Source of the DNA: Bradyrhizobium hipponense
GTDB taxonomy: Bacteria > Pseudomonadota > Alphaproteobacteria > Rhizobiales > Xanthobacteraceae
Direction of reading: 5' to 3'
NCBI RefSeq assembly: GCF_008123965.1
Contig: NZ_VSTH01000015.1
Location: 62,001-126,000 of the forward strand
DNA: 64,000 nt
Shown piece after piece: positions 53,020 through 62,957 of the stretch; the stretch's first letter is position 1; each line of letters begins with the position of its first letter. Made by a program: the position numbers and the translations under genes. The notes under the pieces are model-generated. The model made no database searches. It worked only from the letters and a program-made list of their open reading frames with translations, and was not told the DNA's origin.

Positions 53020-53913
53020 TCACCGCTCCCGCGCCAGTCTTGGATCGAGCAGATCGCGCAAGCCATCGCCGAGGAGATTGAGGCCGAGCACGGCAATCGC
53101 GATGGCCGCGCCCGGATAGACCGCCAGCATCGGCGACTGGAACAGCAGCGTCTGCGCGTCGTTCAGCATGCGGCCCCAGGACGGTTGCGGCGGCTGCGTG
53201 CCGAGGCCGAGATAGGACAAGGCGGCTTCGGCGAGAATGGCGAGCGCGAACTGGATGGTGACCTGCACGATCAGGATCGACAGGATGTTGGGCAGCACGT
53301 GCTCGATGGTGATGCGAAAGGCGCCCTTGCCTGCGGCACGCGCGGCCAGCACGAACTCGCGCGCCCAGATCGCGTTGGCCGAGCCGCGCGTCAGCCGGGT
53401 CAGCGTCGGGATCTGAAAAATGCCGATCGCGACGATCGAGGTCACCATGCCCGGGCCCACGACCGCGGCGAGCATGATGGCGGAGAGCACGGCCGGAAAG
53501 GCGAAGGTGAAATCGGAGAAGCGCATGATGATCTCTTCGGTCCAGCCGCGCCGGGCAGCCGCGACCAAGCCGAGGCAGACGCCGAAGGTGAGACCTATGC
53601 TCACGGCGATGATGCCGACCATGATGGTGGAGCGGGCGCCCGCCAGCAGCAGCGAGACGATGTCGCGGCCGAAGGAATCGGTGCCGAGCCAGTGCGCCGC
53701 CGACGGCGGCCTGAGCTTTGAAGCAATGTCGATCTCGTAGGGCGACCACGGCGTCCACACCAGCGACAGCAGCGCCGAGGCGAGCACCACAAGGCTGAGC
53801 GCGCCGCCCAGCACAAAACTGCGATGGCGCAGCGCGCGACGCCAGAACGTCCGGGCCGGCAGAGGACGCGTTGCGGCCGGCAAGTCAATGAGCGTGGTCA
53901 GCGGCTCACTCAC
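53020..53913 (-). CDS. Peptide-type ABC transporter permease (DppC-like)
   Basis: A 297-aa permease beginning at a GTG (53911-53913) that overlaps the dppB stop as GTGA; no suitable ATG fits this start. It has an N-terminal helix (FVLGGALSLVVLASALLSLV, about 30-50), the DppC mark GTDSFGRDIVSLLL, about five further helices and an EAA loop (FVLAARAAGKGAF). It forms the membrane pore with the DppB-like subunit. Confidence 0.93.
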   Translation of the reverse strand: MSEPLTTLIDLPAATRPLPARTFWRRALRHRSFVLGGALSLVVLASALLSLVWTPWSPYEIDIASKLRPPSAAHWLGTDSFGRDIVSLLLAGARSTIMVGIIAVSIGLTFGVCLGLVAAARRGWTEEIIMRFSDFTFAFPAVLSAIMLAAVVGPGMVTSIVAIGIFQIPTLTRLTRGSANAIWAREFVLAARAAGKGAFRITIEHVLPNILSILIVQVTIQFALAILAEAALSYLGLGTQPPQPSWGRMLNDAQTLLFQSPMLAVYPGAAIAIAVLGLNLLGDGLRDLLDPRLARER

Positions 53914-54860
53914 AAATCGTGCACCTTGATGCGGGGGTCGACGAAGGCATAGAGCACGTCGACCACGAAATTGACGATGACGACCATGGTGGCGAGCAGC
54001 ATCACGCAATTGCGCACCACGATGAGGTCGCGATTGGCGATCGACTGGAAGATCAGGCGGCCGAGGCCCGGCAGATAGAACACGTTCTCGATCACGATAG
54101 TGCCGGCGAGCAGATTGGCGAATTGCAGCCCCATCACCGTCATCACCGGGATCATGGCGTTGCGCAGCACATGGCGCCACAGCACCTCGCGCTTGCCGAG
54201 CCCCTTCGCGCGCGCGGTGCGAACGAAGTCTTCACGCAGCACTTCCAGCACCGCAGAGCGCGTGACGCGCGCGAGGATCGCGGCCTGCACCACCGCGAGC
54301 GAGATTGCCGGCAGCAGCAGCGACTTGATGCCGAGCCAGATGCCGTCCTCCCAGCCGGCAAAGCCGCCGGCGGACAGCCATTGCAGCCGCACCGAGAACA
54401 AGAGCACCAGGAGAATTGCAAACCAGAAGTTCGGCAGCGCGATGCCGACCTGCGTCAGCGACATCACGCCGACATCGCCGAGCTTGTTGTGGTTGGCCGC
54501 GGTGTAGATGCCGGCCGAAAGCGCCAGCGTCACCGTGATCAGCATGGACATGATCGCAAGCGGGACCGTCAGCACCAGTCGCTCCGCGATCAGGGCTGCG
54601 ACGGGCGTGCCGTAGACATAGCTGTTGCCGAGGTCGCCGAGAACAAGACCCTTGATCCAGTGCAGATAGCGGACGGCCAGCGGCTGATCGAGGCCCAGCT
54701 TGACGGTGAGCGCGCGCACCGCATCCGGCGACGCATCGGCGCCCATCAGCATCTGCGCGGCGTTGCCGGGAAGCGCGTCCAGCACCAGGAAAATGATCAG
54801 GGAAGCGCCGACCAGCGTCGCCAGCAGGGTCACGAGACGTCGGAGGACAAATACGCTCAT
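53910..54860 (-). CDS. Peptide-type ABC transporter permease (DppB-like)
   Basis: A 316-aa permease beginning MSVFVLRRLVTLLATLVGASL. DALPGNAAQMLMGADASPDAVRALTVKLGLDQP is the periplasmic loop of DppB proteins, and VDVLYAFVDPRIKV the C-terminus. The start codon is duplicated 110 bases upstream by a 20-base direct repeat, and a 37-aa upstream ORF from that copy ends in an ATGA overlap with the present start. Confidence 0.94.
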   Translation of the reverse strand: MSVFVLRRLVTLLATLVGASLIIFLVLDALPGNAAQMLMGADASPDAVRALTVKLGLDQPLAVRYLHWIKGLVLGDLGNSYVYGTPVAALIAERLVLTVPLAIMSMLITVTLALSAGIYTAANHNKLGDVGVMSLTQVGIALPNFWFAILLVLLFSVRLQWLSAGGFAGWEDGIWLGIKSLLLPAISLAVVQAAILARVTRSAVLEVLREDFVRTARAKGLGKREVLWRHVLRNAMIPVMTVMGLQFANLLAGTIVIENVFYLPGLGRLIFQSIANRDLIVVRNCVMLLATMVVIVNFVVDVLYAFVDPRIKVHDL

Positions 54861-54974
54861 GCGCTCACGAGCTCCGACGTCGTCCTGGCGACGGCATGGG
54901 TCCTGGCCTTCGCCAGGACGACACCGAGGGGGTTGCGGGCGCTATGCCGCATTCGGACAAATACGCTCATGCGC
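54845..54974. repeat. Small palindromic repeat element flanked by a 20-base duplication of the dppB start
   Basis: The sequence GGACAAATACGCTCATGCGC occurs at 54845-54864 and again at 54955-54974. Between lie 90 bases carrying the dyad GTCGTCCTGGCG ... CGCCAGGACGAC, a common intergenic repeat type in Bradyrhizobium to my recollection. The duplication includes the dppB ATG. It looks like insertion with target duplication or a local copying event. Confidence 0.8.
54857..54970 (-). CDS. Possible 37-aa upstream ORF made by the duplicated dppB start
   Basis: From the duplicated ATG the frame reads MSVFVRMRHSARNPLGVV..., 37 residues, and ends at a TGA that overlaps the dppB ATG (ATGA). The first five residues equal those of DppB; the rest comes from the repeat element. 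If translated it would act as a leader coupling ribosomes into dppB. No independent evidence of expression. Confidence 0.25.
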   Translation of the reverse strand: MSVFVRMRHSARNPLGVVLAKARTHAVARTTSELVSA

Positions 54975-54992
54975 GCTCGGTTTCAGGGCTCA

Positions 54993-55024
54993 CCCGCGCC
55001 ACGATCAACATGTCCGGGCGCGGG
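54993..55024. repeat. Hairpin in the amidase-dppB spacer
   Basis: Arms CCCGCGCC (54993-55000) and GGCGCGGG (55017-55024), 8 bases, 16-base loop. It lies between amidase and dppB on their transcript side; without a U-run it is probably an mRNA-structure or repeat element and not an intrinsic terminator. Confidence 0.45.
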
Positions 55025-55062
55025 ACGCAAGTGCTTAGGAAGCCAAGAGGGTGCTCGGCCTG

Positions 55063-55173
55063 CATGGTTCGAGACGCCCGCTTGGCGGGCTCCTCACCAT
55101 GAGGGTTTAACATTTCGCCGCAAAACAAGACCTCATCCTGAGGAGCCCGCCCAAAGCGGGCCTCTCGAAGGAT
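55063..55173. repeat. Large imperfect inverted repeat (intergenic palindromic element)
   Basis: The left arm (55063-55104) contains GGTTCGAGACGCCCGC and GGGCTCCTCACCATGAGG. The right arm (55131-55173) is its imperfect complement, CCTCATCCTGAGGAGCCCGC and GCGGGCCTCTCGAAGGAT. A 26-base A/T-richer loop separates them. The 54861-55207 spacer holds no other gene; it is made of this element, the hairpin and the small repeat at 54845-54974. Confidence 0.75.
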
Positions 55174-55207
55174 AGCCACAAGCAAAATGTCTTTCCCGAG
55201 CCCCATC

Positions 55208-56629
55208 TCAAGCAGGCCAGCGGGACAGGAGATCGTGCGAGGCTTCGAACAGGGCGCTCACGCGCAACAGTTCGGCATCGGCGCGGAAGCGGCCGACGAG
55301 CTGAAGCCCGATCGGCAGGCCGTCGCGGCCGAAGCCGCAGGGCAGGCTGACGGCGGGGTGCCCGGTCATGTTGAAGGGCATGGTCCAGGGGAACCAGTGC
55401 GGCCGGACGCTGTCGAAGTGCTTGCCATCGATCTCGATGGTGCCGAACAGGTCCTGCTCGATCGGCAGCGCGGTGCGGGTGAGGGTCGGCATCACCAACA
55501 GGTTGCCGCGCGCAAGCAGGGATTGCACCCGGCGGAACAGCGCGGTGCGCGCGAACATCGCCTCTTGATGATCGACGCCGCTGACTTCGGTCGCAAGCGC
55601 AAGCTGCTTGAGGAAGGCCTCACTCAGTTCCCCCCTGTGCTCTGCCGCGAGCTTTGCAAAGCGGGTGCGCCAGAGCGTGTGGTTGATGGCGCGCCAGATC
55701 GGCTCGACGTCAAAATTCTCGCCGGAGAATTCCTCGAGCTCGGCGCCCAGGCTCGCGAGCCGGTCGAGGCTCGCCTTGAAGGCCGTGACGACATCGGCGG
55801 ACACGGGACGGCCGGGCGGCGAGAGGCAGAACAGGATTTTCTGACCGCGCAGATCGCCGCGCTGCGCCGCTGTGCCGATGAAGTCCGGCACGGGAATGCC
55901 GATCGACCAGGGATCGCAAGCGTCCTCCCCGGCCATGGCCTGCATCATCAGCGCGGTATCGGCGACGGTGCGGGTGGTGGGCGTGACATAGGTCTGGTTG
56001 CCGAAAGCATCCAGCGCCTGGCTGTGCGCGATGACGCCATTGCTCTGCTTGAGCCCGACCACGCCGTTGCAGGCCGCCGGAATCCGCGTCGAGCCGCCGC
56101 CGTCGGTCGCGATCGCCAGCGGCGCGATGCCGCTCGCCACCGCCACCGCCGCGCCGCCACTGGAGCCGCCGGAGGAACGCTCCGCGCTCCACGCATTGCG
56201 GGTGCGGCCGAACAGCGGCGAGTCGGTCAGGCATTTGCTGCCGAATTCCGGCGTGGTGGTCTTGCCGATCAGGATCGCGCCTTCCGCGCGCAGCCTTGCA
56301 ACCGCGACCGCATCTTCGGCCGGCACATTATCCTTGTAGGGAACGGCGCCGAAGGTGGTCCTGACGCCCCTGGTGTTGACGATGTCCTTGACGGTGACGG
56401 GGATGCCGTGCAGCAGGCCGAGCGGCTCGCCGGTCATCACCTTGCGCTCGGCCTCGCGCGCCGCTGCCATCGCCTCGTCGCCGCAGAGCGTGATGAAGCA
56501 GTTCAGCTTGGGCTGCAGCGCCTCGGCGCGCGCGAGCACCGCGCGGGTGAGTTCGACGGGCGAAATCCGTTTTTCGGTGATGAGGCCGCGCAGTTCGGTT
56601 GCGGACAGCAGGCAGGGATCGCCGTTCAT
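55208..56629 (-). CDS. Amidase (amidase-signature family)
   Basis: A 473-aa amidase with the Ser-cisSer-Lys triad: K81 (VTVKDIVN), the serine pair in RSSGGSSGG (about 156-157) and the nucleophile S180 in DGGGSTRIPAACNG. The ATG at 56629 is chosen because family members begin just before the LLSATEL helix; a start 17 codons upstream would include a tandem-repeat region. It hydrolyses an unknown amide, releasing ammonia. It may share a transcript with the dpp operon downstream and is divergent from a LysR gene. Confidence 0.92.
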   Translation of the reverse strand: MNGDPCLLSATELRGLITEKRISPVELTRAVLARAEALQPKLNCFITLCGDEAMAAAREAERKVMTGEPLGLLHGIPVTVKDIVNTRGVRTTFGAVPYKDNVPAEDAVAVARLRAEGAILIGKTTTPEFGSKCLTDSPLFGRTRNAWSAERSSGGSSGGAAVAVASGIAPLAIATDGGGSTRIPAACNGVVGLKQSNGVIAHSQALDAFGNQTYVTPTTRTVADTALMMQAMAGEDACDPWSIGIPVPDFIGTAAQRGDLRGQKILFCLSPPGRPVSADVVTAFKASLDRLASLGAELEEFSGENFDVEPIWRAINHTLWRTRFAKLAAEHRGELSEAFLKQLALATEVSGVDHQEAMFARTALFRRVQSLLARGNLLVMPTLTRTALPIEQDLFGTIEIDGKHFDSVRPHWFPWTMPFNMTGHPAVSLPCGFGRDGLPIGLQLVGRFRADAELLRVSALFEASHDLLSRWPA

Positions 56630-56664
56630 CGTCAAATCACGCTCCGAAGCCGGCCGCCGTTGGC

Positions 56665-56699
56665 CCAAGACATTGACCAAGACATTGACATGGCATTGA
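56665..56699. repeat. 12-base tandem repeats in the amidase/LysR spacer
   Basis: CCAAGACATTGA occurs twice in tandem (56665-56676, 56677-56688), followed by the degenerate CATGGCATTGA (56689-56699). It sits 36 bases before the amidase start and 71 before the LysR start, where a regulator would bind; repeat-number change could alter expression. Speculative. Confidence 0.5.
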
Positions 56700-56769
56700 C
56701 AGCGAGAATGACAGTTTTGTTAACTCGCCGTCCAATACGATTTTAATCGCCAACCCATACGTTTTCGGT

Positions 56770-57663
56770 ATGCCAATGGATCTTCGCCGGCTCCGTTACT
56801 TCGTCGCCGTGGCCGAGGCGCGCAGCGTCGGCAAGGCCGCCGAGCGGCTGCGGATGGCGCAGCCGCCGCTCTCGGTCCAGATCCGCAAGCTGGAAGCCGA
56901 AATCGGCGCGCCATTGTTTCGCCGCGGCACGCGAGGCATGGACCTGACCGAGGCGGGCCAAGCGCTGCTGGCGCGCGCCAGCGAGGCGCTTGCACTCGCC
57001 GCCGACGGCGCCGAAGCTGCCCGTGCGGTGGCCTCCGGGCGGCGCGGGCGGCTGTCGGTCGGCTACATGTTCGTGCTGGCCAACGCAGTGCTGCCGCGGC
57101 TGATCCCCGAATTGCGCCGATCCGTTCCCGGCGTCGATCTCGACTTCGCCGAGCTCAGCGCATCGACGCGCGAGGCGCGGCTGCTCGACCGCAGCGTCAC
57201 GGTTGCGCTGTGCATGCCCGCGATCCACCATCCCGAGATCCAGGTGGCGCGGATCGGGGCGCAGCCGTTGATGCTGGTGATGCCGATCCGCTCGCCGCTG
57301 GCCCGCCTGACCTCGGTGCCTATGGCCCGGCTACAGGGCCGCCCGCTGATCGCGTTGCCGCCGCCGGACCAAGATCCCGCCTCCTCCGCGGTCGCCGCCC
57401 TGCTGCGGCGGCACCAGGTGGTGATGCCGATCGCCAGCCGGGTGGAGACGGTGCATTCGGCGATGAGCCTGGTTCTCGCCGGTGAAGGTCTTGCGATCGT
57501 GCCGGCCTGCGCCAAGCTCGGCGCGCCGCGCGGTATCGTGTTCAGGCCGCTGCGCGATGCCGCCGATTCCATCGATGTTGCGGTGTGCTGGCGGCGGGAT
57601 TCCCACAGCCCGCTGATCCGCACCTTCCTCAAATGCGCCGAGAAGGTCGTGGCACGGCTGTGA
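56770..57663 (+). CDS. LysR family transcriptional regulator
   Basis: A 297-aa LysR protein. The N-terminal HTH is at about 1-62 (FVAVAEARSVGKAAERLRMAQPPLSVQIRKLE) and the substrate-binding fold at about 92-290, resembling regulators of aromatic or amide catabolism (PPLSVQIR type). It diverges from the amidase gene with 140 bases between, so control of the amidase, and possibly the dpp-like transporter, is likely. It ends 6 bases from the convergent kinase gene. Confidence 0.92.
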   Translation: MPMDLRRLRYFVAVAEARSVGKAAERLRMAQPPLSVQIRKLEAEIGAPLFRRGTRGMDLTEAGQALLARASEALALAADGAEAARAVASGRRGRLSVGYMFVLANAVLPRLIPELRRSVPGVDLDFAELSASTREARLLDRSVTVALCMPAIHHPEIQVARIGAQPLMLVMPIRSPLARLTSVPMARLQGRPLIALPPPDQDPASSAVAALLRRHQVVMPIASRVETVHSAMSLVLAGEGLAIVPACAKLGAPRGIVFRPLRDAADSIDVAVCWRRDSHSPLIRTFLKCAEKVVARL

Positions 57664-57669
57664 CGGCGG

Positions 57670-58605
57670 CTACCGGCTCCACGCGATCTCATGGCTCCAG
57701 GGCGGATCGGCGCCGGGGCGGGTGCAGGTGAGGCCGGCGCAATTGGCGGCAAAGGACAGCGCGCGGCGGAGCTCCTCGGGACTGATGTGCTTCAATTCCT
57801 GCCTTGCGAGGCGCCCCTGCTTGTGCAGGGCGAACAGCAGCGCCGCCTGGAAACTGTCGCCGGCGCCGATGGTGTCGGCGATCTCGACCTGCGGCGCTGC
57901 GGCTTCGATCTGCCCGGCTCCCGCATGCCAGGCGATGGCGCCGTTGTTGCCGCGGGTGATGACGACGAGGCCTGTCCCCTGCCCCAGCAGCGCACTCGCC
58001 CGTTGCTGCCAGGGCTCCTCGCCGTAGAGGTAGGCGAAGTCGACGTCGGACATCTTGATGAGGTCGGCGCTCGCGGCAAAGTCGGCCATGCGCGCAAGGT
58101 AGGCCGTCTTGTCCTTGACCAGATTGGGCCGACAGTTCGGATCGAAGGAAATCGTCGACGATATCAGCGCATCGGCGATCAGGGCTTTGGTTTCGGCGGC
58201 GCCGTGGTCGTTGACCAGCGTGGTCGAACCGACATGGAGGGCTTCGACGGTATCGAACGCAATGCTCCCGCGCCGGTAGGTCCAGTTCCGCGTCGCGGTC
58301 TCGGCGTCGTAGAAGGCATAGTGCGACTCGCCCGCGACGATGCGCACGAAGGCGAGCGTGGTCTGGTGATCGCTGCGCATGGCGAGACCGAGGTCGACGT
58401 CGGACGCTGCGGCATGGTCGGCGATCATGCGCCCGAACATGTCGGTCGAGATGCCGCCGACGAAACCGGTGGGCGCGCCGAGCCGCGCCATGCCGATGGC
58501 GACGTTGAGGCAGGAGCCGCCGACGGCCGGCATCACCGCCTCGCGCCCGTCGGCGTTTTGCGTCGGCACAAAATCGATCAGCGCATCGCCGCAGGAAATC
58601 AGCAT
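57670..58605 (-). CDS. PfkB-family carbohydrate kinase (fructokinase-like)
   Basis: A 311-aa ribokinase/PfkB-type sugar kinase. The N-terminal GGSCLNVAIGMARLG (29-43) is the substrate lid/binding motif, SFDPNCRPNL is at about 153-162, and the catalytic anion hole IGAGDSFQAALLF with base D250 is at 246-258. In a polyol operon, phosphorylation of fructose derived from sorbitol or mannitol is the natural role. It is last in the operon, 5 bases after the FGGY kinase gene. Confidence 0.92.
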   Translation of the reverse strand: MLISCGDALIDFVPTQNADGREAVMPAVGGSCLNVAIGMARLGAPTGFVGGISTDMFGRMIADHAAASDVDLGLAMRSDHQTTLAFVRIVAGESHYAFYDAETATRNWTYRRGSIAFDTVEALHVGSTTLVNDHGAAETKALIADALISSTISFDPNCRPNLVKDKTAYLARMADFAASADLIKMSDVDFAYLYGEEPWQQRASALLGQGTGLVVITRGNNGAIAWHAGAGQIEAAAPQVEIADTIGAGDSFQAALLFALHKQGRLARQELKHISPEELRRALSFAANCAGLTCTRPGADPPWSHEIAWSR

Positions 58606-58610
58606 CCGTT

Positions 58611-60248
58611 TCAGCCTCTACCCATCGCCGCGCGGCTGCCGCGATCGACCTCGCGCAGCAGCTTGTAGACATCGCGCTTGCGGGCGTGAAACGCGGCCAT
58701 GTCGGGCGCGGTCGGCTCGCTCTTGCCTCCCAGCGCCGACATCTTTGCCATGGTCTCGCCGATCGAGGCATGGGCGCCGCCGGCCACCGCGCCCAGCATC
58801 GCGGCGCCCAGCAGCACCGGCTCCTTCGTCTGCGGCAGCGCGACAGTGAGGCCGGTGGTATCGGCCATGATCTGCCGCACCAGCGGACTGCGGCTCGCGC
58901 CGCCGCCCATGATCATGATGCCGGAGCGAACACCATTCGCGGCAAAAGCATCGATCACCTCGGCAAGCCCATAGGCGAGGCCGCAGAGGCCGGCGACGAA
59001 CAGCCGCTCCATCGCGCCGATGTCGGTGTCGAGATCGAGGCCCGCGATCACTGCGCGGGTATCAGGATCGGCGTAGGGCGAGCGATTGCCGATGAATTCG
59101 GGGAGGACATGAACGTCGCGGGCCAGCAGCGCGGCGCGGCTGGCGTCACCTGCGCGCGCGATGATGCGACGCTCCAGGAACTCGATGATGTCGAGCCCCT
59201 CGCTGCGCGCTGCCGCGCTCGCCTCGCCAAAGCCGGGATGCGACTTGAGGAGATGATCGATCGCGGCGCCCGCAGCGGACTGCCCGCCCTCGTTGAGCCA
59301 GAAGTTCGGCACCATGCCGGAGTAATAAGGCCCCCAGACGCCCGGTACGAAACACGGCTCTTTGGTCGTCGCCATGATGCAGGCCGACGTCCCCATGATG
59401 TAGGCGAGGCGGTCGCAGACGTCGGTCACCTCGCCCGATCCGTCGCGGCCGCCGATCGCGCCGATGCCGCCCGCATGCGCATCGATCAGCGCCGCGCCCA
59501 CCGGCGTGCCGGGCACAAGGCCGAGGTTGGCTGCCGCCGCGCTGGTGAGACCTGCGCCGAGCCGCGTGCCCGGAGCGACGATCTCGGTGCCGATGCGGGC
59601 ATAGTTTTCGCTGACGAAATCCGATAGGCCAATGCGCCGGAAGAACGGCGCGCTCCAGCCGCCGCCGTCATGCGCGAGATAGTTCCATTTGCAGGTGACG
59701 GTGCAGGTCGAGCGCTGCAGTGAGCCGGTCGCGCGCCAGGTCAGGTAGTCGGCCAGATCGAAGAAATGCCCCGCCGCGTCAAAGCTCGCGCGTGCATGCC
59801 GCTTCAGCCATAGCAGCTTCGGCATCTCCATCTCGGGCGAGATCGAGCCGCCGACATAGCGCAGCACGGCGTCTTCGGTTTCGTTGATCAGCCGCGCCTC
59901 GGCCGTGGCGCGATGATCCATCCAGACGATGACGTTGCGCTGCTTGTCGCCGGAGGAACTGACGGTGACCGGCTCGCCCTGGCGGTCGAGCAACACCAAC
60001 GAGCAGGTGGCATCGAAGCCGACACCGCCGACGCAGTCGGGCGCAATCCCGGCTTCCGCCATTGCGGCCCGCACCGATTTGGCGCAGGCGTCCCAGATGT
60101 CGGCGGACGACTGCTCGACGATGTCGCCGGCCTCGTGCCAGATCCTGATCGGATGCCGGGCGGTGGCCAGAAGGGTGCCAGCCTCGTCGAACACCCCTGC
60201 CCGCGTGCTCGTGGTCCCCACGTCGACGCCGATATACGCTCGCGGCAT
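58611..60248 (-). CDS. FGGY-family pentulose kinase (ribulokinase-like)
   Basis: A 545-aa sugar kinase. The N-terminal YIGVDVGTTSTRAGVFD is the ATPase phosphate loop, IVWMDHRATAEA and NEGGQSAAGAAIDHLL are the substrate and hinge segments, and MIMGGGASRSPLVRQIMAD the C-terminal FGGY-type signature. Length and motifs fit D-ribulokinase-type members of the pentulose kinase group. The ATG at 60248 with GGGAG 5 bases upstream is preferred to a GTG at 60254. It would phosphorylate the ketose produced by the SDR from a pentitol. Confidence 0.9.
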   Translation of the reverse strand: MPRAYIGVDVGTTSTRAGVFDEAGTLLATARHPIRIWHEAGDIVEQSSADIWDACAKSVRAAMAEAGIAPDCVGGVGFDATCSLVLLDRQGEPVTVSSSGDKQRNVIVWMDHRATAEARLINETEDAVLRYVGGSISPEMEMPKLLWLKRHARASFDAAGHFFDLADYLTWRATGSLQRSTCTVTCKWNYLAHDGGGWSAPFFRRIGLSDFVSENYARIGTEIVAPGTRLGAGLTSAAAANLGLVPGTPVGAALIDAHAGGIGAIGGRDGSGEVTDVCDRLAYIMGTSACIMATTKEPCFVPGVWGPYYSGMVPNFWLNEGGQSAAGAAIDHLLKSHPGFGEASAAARSEGLDIIEFLERRIIARAGDASRAALLARDVHVLPEFIGNRSPYADPDTRAVIAGLDLDTDIGAMERLFVAGLCGLAYGLAEVIDAFAANGVRSGIMIMGGGASRSPLVRQIMADTTGLTVALPQTKEPVLLGAAMLGAVAGGAHASIGETMAKMSALGGKSEPTAPDMAAFHARKRDVYKLLREVDRGSRAAMGRG

Positions 60249-60286
60249 TGTCACTCCCGGTCGCTCTCGTCAATTTTGACGCAAGC

Positions 60287-61060
60287 CTACCAGCAAGTGT
60301 AGCCGCCATCCACCAGCACGATGCTGCCCGTCATCAGGCTCGCGGCCTCTGAGGCCAGGAACAGCACGACGGAGGCGATCTCGTCGACCTGCCCCATCCG
60401 CGCCATCGGGGTTCCACCGATCCAGGCGTCGTACATTTTTGCGTTGCTCTTGACGAAGGCGTTGAGCGGCGTCTCGATATAGGTCGGCGCCACCGCATTG
60501 ACGCGGATGCCGCGCGCGCCCCATTCGGCGGCCAGCGACTTGGTGAGATGGTGCACGGCGGCCTTGGAGGCATTGTAGAAGCACTGCTCCTGCGGCTTGT
60601 TGACGATGAAGCCGGACATGGAGCCGATATTGACGATGGCGCCGCTCTTCGCCTTGAGCATGTGCTTGCCGAACTCGCGGCAGCACCAGAAGGTGCCGTT
60701 GAGATTGACGTCGATGACGTTGAGCCAGTGCTCGTCGGTCACGGTCTCCGCCGGCGTCTCGCTGCGGGCAATGCCGGCATTGTTGACGAGGATGTCGACC
60801 TTGCCGCGGCGCGCGACGAGGTCGCCCGCCACCTCGGCCACGCGTTTGGTGTCGGTGACGTCCATGATCGCGGTCTCGACGTCATAACCCTTTGCCTTCA
60901 GGCTGGCCTTTGCGGTGTCCGCGACCTTGCTGTCGCGATCGCCGATGACGACCTTGGCGCCGGCTTCAGCCAGCGCCTCGGCACAGGCGAGGCCAATGCC
61001 CTGCCCGCCGCCGGTGATGAACGCCGTCTTGCCGTCCAGCTTGAATTTTTCCAGGTACAT
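60287..61060 (-). CDS. SDR-family polyol dehydrogenase
   Basis: A 257-aa short-chain dehydrogenase: GGGQGIG at 17-23, NNAG at 93-96, S147/S149, Y162 and K166 (YNASK), with Asp41 (GDRD) predicting NAD. Sequence start MYLEKFKLDGKTAFITG and length resemble bacterial sorbitol, galactitol and arabinitol dehydrogenases. It is placed between the transporter ATPase and two sugar kinases, the expected place for a polyol-to-ketose enzyme. The exact polyol is undecided. Confidence 0.9.
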   Translation of the reverse strand: MYLEKFKLDGKTAFITGGGQGIGLACAEALAEAGAKVVIGDRDSKVADTAKASLKAKGYDVETAIMDVTDTKRVAEVAGDLVARRGKVDILVNNAGIARSETPAETVTDEHWLNVIDVNLNGTFWCCREFGKHMLKAKSGAIVNIGSMSGFIVNKPQEQCFYNASKAAVHHLTKSLAAEWGARGIRVNAVAPTYIETPLNAFVKSNAKMYDAWIGGTPMARMGQVDEIASVVLFLASEAASLMTGSIVLVDGGYTCW

Positions 61061-61099
61061 GTTGCTCTTTCCGTTTCTTGCCGTACTTGCCGTTTCTTG

Positions 61100-62107
<1,008 letters not shown>

Positions 62108-62122
62108 GATCCGGCAGCCCTT

Positions 62123-62953
62123 CTACTTCACCGCGCCGAAGGTGAGCCCGCGCACGAGCTGCTTCTGGCTGAACCAACCGAGGACGAGAATGGGCGCGAT
62201 CGCCAGCGTCGAGGCCGCCGACAGTTTTGCCCAGAACAATCCTTCCGGACTCGAATAGGAGGCGATGAACACGGTGAGCGGCGCGGCGCTCGAGGTCGAC
62301 AAATTGAGCGTCCAGAACGCCTCGTTCCAGGCCAGGATCAGATTGAGCAGCATGGTCGAGGCCAGGCCCGGGATCGCCATCGGCGTCAGCACATAAACGA
62401 GCTCGCGGCCGATGGTGGCCCCGTCCATCCGCGCGGCTTCGAGAATGTCGCGCGGGATCTCCTTGAAATAGGTGAAGAGCATCCAGATCACGATCGGCAG
62501 GTTGCCGAGACAGAGGATGAAGACGAGACCCATGCGGGAGTCGAGTAGACCGAAGGACTTGTAGATCAGGTAGATCGGCACCAGCACGCCGACCGGCGGC
62601 ATCATCTTGGTCGAGAGCATCCAGAGCAGGATGTCCTTGGTGCGCTTGGTCGGCGAGAACGCCATCGACCAGGCCGCGGGAATGGCAATCAAAAGCGCAA
62701 TCAGCGTCGAGCCGCCGGCGATGATGATCGAATTCACCGCATGATGCAGATAGTCGCTGCGCTCCTGCACGGTGGCGTAGTTTTCGGTGGTCCAATGGAA
62801 GAACAGGAAGGATGGCGGAATGGCGAAGGCTTCCAGCTCGGTCTTGAAGCTCGCCAGCACCATCCAGAGGATCGGGAAGAAGATCAGGAAGCCGAAGAAC
62901 CACGCTCCGATCGTCGATACCACCACCCGCTGCGTCGTTGCCATCCGTGCCAT
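62123..62953 (-). CDS. Sugar/polyol ABC transporter permease (MalG type)
   Basis: A 276-aa permease with six membrane segments. The EAA loop DILEAARMDGATIGRELVYVLTPMA with the conserved Gly is MalG/CUT1 type. The start at 62953 has GGAGG upstream; an internal ATG three codons later is possible. It pairs with the MalF-type permease encoded 4 bases upstream. Confidence 0.94.
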   Translation of the reverse strand: MARMATTQRVVVSTIGAWFFGFLIFFPILWMVLASFKTELEAFAIPPSFLFFHWTTENYATVQERSDYLHHAVNSIIIAGGSTLIALLIAIPAAWSMAFSPTKRTKDILLWMLSTKMMPPVGVLVPIYLIYKSFGLLDSRMGLVFILCLGNLPIVIWMLFTYFKEIPRDILEAARMDGATIGRELVYVLTPMAIPGLASTMLLNLILAWNEAFWTLNLSTSSAAPLTVFIASYSSPEGLFWAKLSAASTLAIAPILVLGWFSQKQLVRGLTFGAVK

Positions 62954-62957
62954 GGTC

